Shown here: positions 54,701-64,000 of the stretch, piece by piece
Numbering within the stretch: the stretch's first letter is position 1
How the letters are laid out: every line of letters starts with the position of its first letter
Source of the DNA: Aquila chrysaetos chrysaetos
Lineage: Eukaryota > Chordata > Aves > Accipitriformes > Accipitridae
DNA: 64,000 nucleotides
NCBI RefSeq assembly: GCF_900496995.4
Contig: NC_044022.1
Coordinates: forward strand, 16,506,938 to 16,570,937
Direction of reading: 5' to 3'
Notes under the pieces: generated by a model
Database searches by the model: none
Told to the model about the DNA's origin: nothing
Seen by the model: only the letters and a program-made list of their open reading frames with translations
Made by a program: the position numbers and the translations under genes

Positions 54701-57700
54701 ATGTAACTTTTAAGGCGTTTAAGCGAGACATGTTTTTGTTTTACAAAGACAGCACACAGTCTATTATTAATCTTTTGCATGAGAGACATGGCAGTTTCCC
54801 CACTGTTATGCCAGACAATATGGTTTGATTGCTTCTGCCTCCTGTCAAGTCTCCAACTGGAAATGTGTAATATGAAATGAAGTGCAGCAAAACAGATAAG
54901 GATGTGCTGAGGTCGTTAAAACAATACTGGGGTAATTAAGGATCGGTATCTATACTAGAAACAAAATAAGCCCACTGTTTGGATGGTTTGATTAACACTG
55001 CAGCATTGTAAGGCTACCGATGACACATACTCTTTACAAAGTGGAAGGAGAAAAATCATCTTAAACTAGAAAAGTTTGACACTAAATGGTGCACACTGGG
55101 AATATTTAATTTATTTAAAGGTTTTCAGGAAAGATTCTCCTCTAAGCAGAAGCAGGAATAGAAAATGGTTCTTGCAGCAGCTAAAGCAGCAAGTTACATA
55201 GTGAGAGGCCACTCTGATCTTTTTGCTAACATGTACTGCATTGTTATTATGTGCTTAGACCTGTGGCAAACGTAGCAATAACGAAGGAGACTGAATACCG
55301 GTAGCAGAAAAAAATAGCAGCAACTGACTACATAAACCATGAGGAATTCCTTCTGCGCATGCCACATTTTCTTCAAAAAGCCAAGAGCTCCTTCTTTCCC
55401 TGCACCAAAAAATGATGAAGTACTGCCTAGAAGAGCAGTGCTGAACCATGAATTGCTCTTATTAATGCTATATCATGCAACTTCAAAAAACAACCTGCTT
55501 TGCTCCAGAAGGCACCAGAATCCAAGCAATGGAGTGAAGTTTACTGCTAGGTATCTGATCCATAGCTCCTGTTCTTTTGAATCTCTTTTAGAGACTGCAT
55601 TTGCCCTCAGTAACCTGTAACCTTACAAGGATCGGTCCCCTCCTGTGTCCAGCTGCACTTCTTTGACTATCAAAGAGAGTCATTAATTCCTGAGTCTCTA
55701 ATTCTGTATTTACAAAGTAATGATCCCTCTTTGGAGAAGAAATACAGTCTGTGCACAACTGTTAAGTTACACCCATAGCTGTACAGTGTATGCAGTGTAC
55801 ATGGGAAAAGGGGAAAAGGTGGAAGCATAGATTCCTATTGGCTTCAAATCGGATATGACCCATAAAGGAAACAAAATCTCCTTCAAAAAGATCAAGGAAA
55901 AATGAATGAAACAATTCTGTCCAAAAGATATATTGCCTCTCTTTCTTTTCCCTCCTGCTAATCATGCCTTGTCTTGTACGCAGTCATCATCTCTCTTTTC
56001 AATGAGGAAGATATTCATGCAGTGTAGCCTCGCTCAAACTGAGAATATTCTTACTTTATTTCCCAAAGTGAATGTATCAATTGAACCAACTCGTCAACTG
56101 GAAATTGCTGTGTGTGAGCCAACCCCAGCTTTCTGTGTTGTCAACTGAATGATGCACACTGCTGACAAGCTCGACAAAACAGGCCATTTCACAGTTGTGA
56201 GCTGCAGAGTGATTGAGCTGATGTACATTTCCAGCAGCATGCTTTCCTAAAGAGCTACTGCTTCGCATTCCCCTTGTGACACAGCAAGCGCTAGGGACGC
56301 TCTACCCTCGTTCCTTCTGTGTGGAAAAAAAAAATACTGCAGTGATTATTTCTAAATAATGATTAACACCAGAAGAAGGCATATTAATATCAGCAGTGGT
56401 CTTGTGACTAGTGTACTGCTAGGAGGCTGCTTAGATTAGGTTCAAGGCTAAGCTCTGCTGGGCCTGCTGGATGCTCCTGGTAAGTGTTTTACCTGACAGC
56501 TTGCTGATAAGGATCCGAGTTTGAATGCAGCCCAGGACACAAGTGCCCCAGTTGCTTCTTTTGCCTTAAAGGTTTGAGCTTGTTTTCCCATGAAAGTGCC
56601 ATAATGTCCAAGTTACAGAGCACTCTGGATGTCTCTCTTGGCCACCTTTGCTGAAACTGTTGCACTCTGCACAGAATAATTAATATTCACAGGGACCTGA
56701 GAGAGTATGGCTTGTAACTTAGTGATTAAGGTAGGCATATGGAGAGGGGAGGGGGTTTCTTGTCTGTTCTCCAGGGAGTATATGAGTTTTAATTTTCTAA
56801 GTATGTGATTGAAAATTTGAGCTGAATGCTAGGCAGGCAATGCACAATGACAGACTTAAATTTGGTCATAACACTACTTGGAGATGAACTGCTGTGGTAA
56901 AGGAGCATCTTTACCACTTGCTTCTCCAGTGTGGATCACAATTGGATTCCAGTGCCTTCTGAAGTGACTTCAAACTGTGATCAATGCAACACACCAGGGT
57001 AATCCACATTTTTGTTGGATCAAATGCAACCACACAGGTGTAGTGCCGTGGAGTAACTTCCTCTAACTACAACTAAAGGAGAAGAACCAGGCAGCTACAT
57101 GCTCCTTGGATGCAGAGAGGATTGTTCAGTCATTTATATCAGCTCCTGTTACATTGCTGGGCAGCAAAGTCAGGATACAGCAAGCTTCATTAGGTGTCTA
57201 AGATGACATGAAACCTATTTCCAGTTGTGGGGTTTTTTTTTAATGATCTTGACACATAACACTTAGCAAAAATGATTGAGTCAATCTTCAGAAATCAGTA
57301 GAAGATTCCCATTTATTTCAGAGGGTCACAGAAATTACTCACTCCAAACAAGCAGTCTTCACCTTTAAGAAAGAATCAGTGATAAACTAGACCAGTCACA
57401 CTTTTTAATCTAAATAATTTTCTTTGGAAAGTATCATTTTTATAAAAGTGGGGGGTTTATGTGAAACTATCAATTTCAAAACAATTTCTATTAGGAAATA
57501 GTGAAAATCTTCCTCTTTCAGTATTCTCCAAATGAGAAATGTTTCACTTCAACACTGTTCGTCATTTAGTTACGAAGCTTGTATAAAAGAAATTTAAATT
57601 GAAACAAAATATTTAGAACATTAAGGTAAAACACAGGAACTCATCTAAAATTAATTTATTTTTATTTAACAATTTAACAGGGACAATTCTCATCCCACTC

Positions 57701-59579
57701 TTCTCCCTGCCCCTCAAAAAAAGGAGAAGAAGCTTTTGTCCCCCTTGGAATAAGGAAAACTTCTGTCCCATTGGGAATGAGAAGAGTTTATTTCGAGATT
57801 TTCACAGACTGAAAAACATATCTCCCAGCAAACTCTACTAAATAGACTACTGTGTCTCAGAGCTGTAAATACAGTTTGCAGATCTTGCATCTGGTTTTTG
57901 TTTACAGTGATGGTAAGATATCTGTATAGGTAAGTTGGGTTTTCCATGACAACAGTGTGTACTTCTACATTTCTAGCTAGTGGTGGTTCTTGAAAACACA
58001 AGAATAAGAGAATACAGAAAGAGAACATTACAGAAAAAACAGCAAGAATCTAAAAAGGCAGAATTAGGTAATACATAGAGTAGCTGAGCTTGTTCAAGTA
58101 GGTAATTGTATTAGTATTGACTCAGTGTAACCATCTCTCTTTCATAAACGAATGCTTTGCATGACTGGTTTTCTGTGAGTATAAATGCATTGGATTTTTT
58201 TTCTTGTTATTGAATTTTATAGAAAAAAAAATAACTACATAGATGGAGGTGAAGAGAACTAATCCCTAATATTTTATATGAGAGGAAGTATGAAACACAT
58301 AGCAGTGAATCCAAATGTAACTAGAGATTATTCAAACTGCTAGGGTGCATAATCATGCTTATCTCCACTGGAAAAAGATCCGAAACCAGAACTCCAAATC
58401 TGAAGCCATCAGGAACGTACTATTTCAAATACCCCCACCCCTGACTGTGAGCTTCCATGTGGGTCCGGTTTCAAAACAGAATTTCATGCCCACCTCACCT
58501 TTGAGAGATTGCTCCTGTAGTCCCTACTCATGCTGAGTAGCACCGACTCATGCAAGTTACTAGACTGAAGGAGAAGGGGGTAAGAGTATCTCCCCCCTTC
58601 ACTTCTTGCAACACTGCAAAAAAAGTGCAATATGTATCTTTGCATTAGGAATACAAAACCTTGGGGGAAAAAAAAGAAAGGTTATGAACTTGGCCTCTGG
58701 GATCCACAGGACTGAATTGGTAAGAACGTCCACAGGCATGATATTAGATATTATATCCACGGATACAACGTGGAGAAAGACTTTGGAATTGAGCCCAGAA
58801 AGAACTGCTAATATAAGACAGTTCTCCTAAAATCTCGAAGTCTGATATTAATAAATAAAAAGGTTTTTAGGCTGGAATTAAACTTGCATAGTTTTATGAG
58901 GGACAGGTCTTTACTGCCTGGTTCAATTTGCATGACAATATAACCCTCAGACTCTGCCCAAGCTTTCGAAAAATGTGGTGGTTGGGAAGGTCTTTACTGT
59001 CAAGTTACAAACTTCTTTTCAGTAGCAGGTAAACAGGAACCAAACATTCTCTTTTTATCATGTTATATATGAAAATGTCTTATAGTGACATCATTAGTGA
59101 TATTACTGGAACCAGCCGATCTAAGCCAGAATCTACTCCACTCCCCCACCCAATTGTAAGCATAATCCCCTGACCCCCTCCCTTCTCACATAAACACATA
59201 TGTCCACCTTATGGTCCAAGCCTGACTGATCTCTCTTCCCAGGCCCAAAGCTGGCTTGTGAAGAAGACATCCCAGCCAGCCAGTCTGAAATCTTCACCCT
59301 CTCTAGCCATCAGTCCCCGCAATCCAGCATCTCACTTTTTATGGTTTTGGTGGGAGAAAAGATAAATAAAAGTACATCTGTCCAGTTCTGCCCAGGCAAG
59401 TGAGGGGGCAAGGAAGAGAAAACTTCCTAATCACCTCAGGAGATCATCTGAAGTCCTGAGAGATGAGATTTAATTACAGACATTGGCCTAACACAGAACT
59501 GCAAGTACTATGAGCAAAGCAAGGACTACAGACACAACTCTTCTCACTATGCCATGACCCACAAAGAAAGCAAATGCCT
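51799..59579. other. Intergenic or intronic sequence right of the solo LTR
   Basis: No recognisable coding exon, RNA gene or promoter. Apart from the L3-like relic near 53.5 kb, open frames are short and without family motifs. Confidence 0.5.
53475..53550 (+). repeat. L3/CR1-like 3' end relic
   Basis: gtagtcaatgggaacaactc, then gttgacttcagtcagattgg and ttcaggccct resemble the common tail in which a short phrase about tcaatgggag/tgacttcagt precedes atcaggccc. Confidence 0.4.
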
Positions 59580-59840
59580 CACAGATTCATAGTTCCTGAG
59601 ACCAAAAGGAACTGCAATGTCGCAAGCCCATAACCTCAGCACACAGGCTGTAAATTTTTTCCAGATGATTAATGCATATTTTATAAAAAGATATTAACTC
59701 CTACTTTTAAAAGTTAGAAGGATTTACCGCGTCCTTGTTAAGGCACCCTACTGTTTATTTATTCTCACAGATTGCATTTTATTTCAAGGTTGAATCTATC
59801 CCACTCTGACTTAAAGCTTTTGGATTTTGCAATGTCATCA
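59580..59840 (+). repeat. Old CR1-like relic
   Basis: acagattcatagttcctgag followed by accaaaaggaactgcaatg resembles the start of a well-known sauropsid CR1 3' segment (cagaagggaccattgtgatc). The rest follows the same order: an agatattaactcctactttt-like part, a ccttgttaaggcaccctact-like part, and a ttcaaggttgaatctatc-like end. It is strongly diverged. Confidence 0.4.
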
Positions 59841-61584
59841 AATGTGAAGGCCCATCACAAAGAATTATAGTGACATCTATGTCAAAAAAGCACAGGACCC
59901 ATCTCTCTGTTAAACATGCTAAGCACAAAGCTGGCTAATAACTGCTATGTGATTTTCTAATGTTATCTGGGGATACCTACACTCCCTTTAATTATATTAT
60001 TTTACTTCCCCAGTCACTATAAGGTGATCATCAGGGAAGCAGGAGGAAGCAGAAGGCTCTGTTATGTGCCAGAAAGAATAAAGGACATGCTGTAAACAGT
60101 ATCTACGTGCCAAATGCTACTGGATCTTTCAACAGATCATTGAGCAGTCAACAGCTCCAGTCTGGAATTAGGCTGATTGTTTAGAGAAAATTCAACAACT
60201 AAATCAGCCATTTGGATATCTGGCTGCTATGATTTAGGAAAAATATAAAAGAGCTCACAGCATCAGTATGTTTATATACATAAAGGAGGCAAATTATCTG
60301 ATGAAAGTCATAGAACTGCACGTTAACTTTTAAAACTAAAAGCTTTTTACACTTCAGTTTCCCCAAAACATTTTGTCCTGTAACACTGAAGATAACACCA
60401 ACAGCAACAGAAGTTGATGGCTGGTGTGAGAATCTTAAAGGAAGTGACAGTAGGTGTTTGCCAGTTAAGTATATTTTTATGTCAAGAAGAAAAAATAGAA
60501 AATGGCAAACTATACCTAAAAGTAACTACAATGTGTAAGCTAATTGAATTAATTTGCACTTGATTCTTTAAAAGTCTCAGCTCTTCCTGTAAATAGTCAA
60601 CTTCCTTCAATTCCTAAAAGATCAATAGGAGTTGAAAGCACTTAGTAACTTGCAGGAAGTTGCTCAGCACTACACCATGGTCTTTATAGTGCAGATTTTG
60701 AAAGTCTGGCTGGTATGACAGGTTCTTCAGAGAGAAAGACATCTTGAAGAAAAAAAAAAAAAATCTTTTTTCAAGTATACATCTTCAGGGATTCACCATA
60801 AGTTACATAACTGTTAATGTATTTATGATGATTAAATGTGAAAATGTTATACGTAGACATCAACTTTCAGAATGGTTGTGATTTAGAGAGCTGCAAGTGT
60901 TGGTTTTGTAAATTTCATATAGTTCAGTGCCAAAAAAGGAGACAGCATGAAAAATTATAAGCAGATCTACTGAAGCATTTGTATCAGTAGTCTGTACTGA
61001 AGAAAGCTTTGTCAACATCCGTGACTTATCTTTCCACTTCTGTAAAACATGGTACAGATGTAACTGTCTAATCTGACTTTTAGTCACAATATTTAGCTAC
61101 CTGAAAGATAAAGTATAATGTAACACTATACATTTCTCCTGTTTCAGTCTTTCTCAGCTTTGGAACTGTGAGCCTTTGAAAGCAGATGACATACTCAATT
61201 ATTATCAAGTAAATTTTTTATCTGTCATTTGATCACTTGTGACAGTGAATGAAATGTAAAAAGACTAAACGTGCACTACAGAATTAGCCTGCAAAATATA
61301 ATAGTTATTGTAGTGTAACCAACACAGAAAATGTAAATTATCTGTCAGAAGTTTCTGAAGAATATTCTTATGCTTTTCAGATAAGATGAACCAAAGTTCT
61401 GGTGATGTCACATTTCTATAATACCTTTCAGAATATTATGCATCATGTCCTGCTGAAAAAGGAATTCTGAAGTCCAACAGTCCCGCTGTAAACTGGAGTG
61501 CTGGGGAAAAGGATAGTGTCTTAGTATGTTTTAGTCTTAGCTTCAAATGTTCATAGATGAGAATTTCTCCTTTTGTAAATCAAT

Positions 61585-61645
61585 ATAATTTCACTGACTT
61601 CAGTGGAGCTATGCCAAGTTAATAGCAGCAGATGAATCCAGTCTT
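61585..61645 (+). repeat. L3/CR1-like 3' end relic
   Basis: tcactgacttcagtggagct, then atgccaagtt and gatgaatccagtc resemble the L3/CR1 tail (gacttcagtggagttactcc-agatttacacc). Confidence 0.4.
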
Positions 61646-62068
61646 TTGTTTTCTATCACAATTCACATTTTCTTCTAAAGGTTATTTTAGGCTCTACACT
61701 AAGCAAACCGTTGTGATTGTGAAACTGTTATCCAGAGTTCAGGAAAAAAAGAATTCTGCAGGATGGTGACAGTGCAAACCACTTCTTTTACCTTGTCAAT
61801 ATGGACTGGATTTCTGTTTGAAGAACTTATCCCATAGTTTGTAAAGTCAGAATAAAGCACTGTGATAATTTACTCCGACTTTCTCTATATAGAGAGGTCA
61901 TCACAATTTCTGGGCTCAATTCTTGTGTGAACTACAGCAATTTTTTAAGGAAAGCATCCTGTCTCAATTTAGACATTACCAGTATTGACACTTTTCAAGT
62001 CATACTGGATGTATTACTCTCCCTATTTATTTGCTTGCATGTTCTAAATCTCATTCTTAGTGTGAATA

Positions 62069-62122
62069 TGTTGAGCTTTAACTTTTGTAACTTTTGTTAA
62101 AGCTCAACACTTTTTTTTTTTT
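62069..62122. repeat. Perfect 14-bp hairpin followed by T12
   Basis: The left arm tgttgagctttaac (62069-62082) and right arm gttaaagctcaaca (62096-62109) are exact inverted copies with a 13-nt loop. A T-run follows at 62111-62122. It has no gene nearby; function unknown. Confidence 0.85.
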
Positions 62123-63167
62123 AAATCTCAGAGCCTGAAGAGTCTGTTCCTGAAATCTTGTTCCCCACATAGGTACTTCCAGTTCACAGATGATTCACTC
62201 CTTAAAGCATCTCTTTGATACACTTGTTCTACCACAGTTAGATTGAGCTCCAAAGATCTCCTCTCCAGAAGAGAAAGAGTACTATAGTCTTTGAGACAGT
62301 TCAGTGAGTGACATCTATCATGAAGTCATCTCTGAGAATACATATTAAGAGCCAGGTGGATTTCTCATTTTTCAGAGACTACCAAACTACTTTCAGACAG
62401 CAATAACTAATGGTCAATTGTGTTCTGAGGTAGCTGCTGAGCTAGAAAAGAAGGCATTCGTTACCCATCACCTCAGGTACCGTTGTTACCAGGACAAAAA
62501 ATTTCAGTATTGAAATTACTCAGAGTTTGTCTTTGACTTCACTGCCAACAGAGAAGTCTCCTAAGAAGGAATTCATTTCACCCTGCTTTAAATGTCTAAA
62601 TCTGATCTACCTCTTACGTACTTTTTGTAGTCAGTAAAAGATAAATAGGCACTTGCATGGCACATCTGTCCCATTCAAAACTTGACAGATGAATATCACC
62701 TAGCTCAAGTGTTTCAGGTAACTGTACGGGAGATTTCCATGTTAAATCTCTCTATTTAACATGAAAGAAAGATGACTGTGATGATGCAATTCAGGGGAGG
62801 TCCCACAGGAATATGGTATGAGCAGAGAATAAGGAAAACAAGAGCCCAGAGTAAATCTGAAGAAAGTGTGGAACCACAAAGAAATCAAAGGCAAAGGAGT
62901 TCTTGAGAGGTAAAGACACCAGCAAAACCCAGAAGTGGAACAGCATAGACGTGGGAAGTATTTGCTGTAAGAGTGCTGTGGCTCCGGCACCCTTCGGAGA
63001 AAAAGAAGTCCAGAACTGCTGGAGTTTGTGAAAATCACAAATCCAAAGAGCCTTGGCAAGCAACATTTGTTTCTTATTATCAGGAAATATTTTGCCAGTT
63101 GGGAGAGATATCATCTGGAAGGTTTTGCCACTGTAAGTTCTCAGAGAAGGAAAAAATTCTCCTTGTA

Positions 63168-63183
63168 GTGTATATATATATAT
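63168..63183. repeat. (TA)n microsatellite
   Basis: Short pure TA run in otherwise featureless DNA at the right end of the window. Confidence 0.7.
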
Positions 63184-64000
63184 GCAACCATACAGTTACA
63201 TTTGGTATTTGAACTTGTAACTACAACCACAGTTACTGCACTTCAATTACTGCTTATGTGTGATTTTTTCTCTTTCTCTCCCTCCGTACACGCATATATG
63301 TAAAAACATATGTAATTATTAAAAGACTAAGCTGCTACTATCACAGAAGTAGGATACAACAAAAGGAAAAAATACTGAATTTGGTAATAGCATTTCTCAT
63401 CCTTTTACAGTACTACTAAAAAAATCTATAAATTCTGAGCAGGTGTAAGGGGAGATCACTGCACACTGATAGCTCAACCTGAAAAGACTTCTTTTCTAGA
63501 TTAAAAATAAAATAATAAAGATTATAATATAATCCTGGCAGCAGATTTTTACATCTACATCCAAAGGATGTGCAGGTTTGTTAAAGAACAGTGCAATGTC
63601 TTAAAATGTGAACCGAACCTTTTACTGAGCTGTACTGCAGACTCCACTGCTGCAATCAATACTCCAAACAGCCCTATTTTTCTTGGACAAAAACCATACA
63701 TATATCTGACATTTGAGGAAGCCAGGTGAATAAATCAATAGCTAAACAAAAATGCACTTAATCATATCTATTCTGGACAGATGCAGATTGGAAAATCCTA
63801 TATGGTTCACGTATTGCCTTCTGCTTAAAGCTTAGAAATGAACGTGTGTTTCGTAAATGGCAATGTCCTGTTGCTAGAGCATTGCTGAAGCTAGAGTGAT
63901 TACAGTAGCAACTAACTGTATGCCAGCCAGCATTAGACAGATCTATTGCTCAAACTTGAGTTCAGGTACAGTTTGTTGTTAGAGTACCTTAGTATACATA

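Noticed and set aside
62069-62122. Bacterial-type terminator reading of the hairpin and T-run
   Set aside because: The window is vertebrate DNA; such terminators do not act there, so it is reported only as an inverted repeat.
1-64000. A novel multi-gene or defence-type system
   Set aside because: Apart from CEP295, I found only transposable-element relics and non-coding DNA. Nothing in the window supports a new system.

Overview
The window is vertebrate nuclear DNA and very probably avian. It has no prokaryotic-style gene packing. It shows split genes with GT-AG introns, one CpG-island promoter, and interspersed repeats dominated by CR1-type LINEs ending in the ATTCTATG-like 3' tail. It also carries a solo ERVL-type LTR of a kind common in birds. 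I cannot name the species.

The left 39 kb is one gene on the minus strand. I identify it as CEP295 (KIAA1731; Drosophila Ana1), a centriole protein needed for centriole-to-centrosome conversion. I traced a probable non-coding exon 1 at the CpG island, the ATG in exon 2 at 37395-37393, and 20 further coding exons down to position 908. Every splice phase in this chain agrees, giving 1400 codons plus one base. The gene runs off the left edge: its 3' coding part, including the C-terminal ALMS motif expected from the family, is not in the window. The introns hold a 2.4-kb broken CR1 (28.3-30.7 kb), two older CR1 pieces (1.8-2.3 and 5.5-6.2 kb), an LTR-like region with internal degenerate repeats (22.1-23.3 kb), a 63-bp tandem duplication, and many homopolymer runs.

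Around 38.8-39.6 kb lies a CpG island with NRF1-type, CCAAT, CRE-like and GC-box sites. CEP295 starts leftward from it without a TATA box. A TATAAAAG with a well-spaced initiator points right at 39518-39552, so the island looks like a divergent promoter.

From 39.6 to 64 kb I find no convincing protein-coding exon. This stretch is intergenic or the intron of a rightward transcript. It holds the solo ERVL LTR (51145-51793), several ancient MIR-, L3- or CR1-like remnants, microsatellites, and a perfect 14-bp hairpin at 62.07 kb. I see no CRISPR array, operon, tRNA, rRNA or new multi-gene system.
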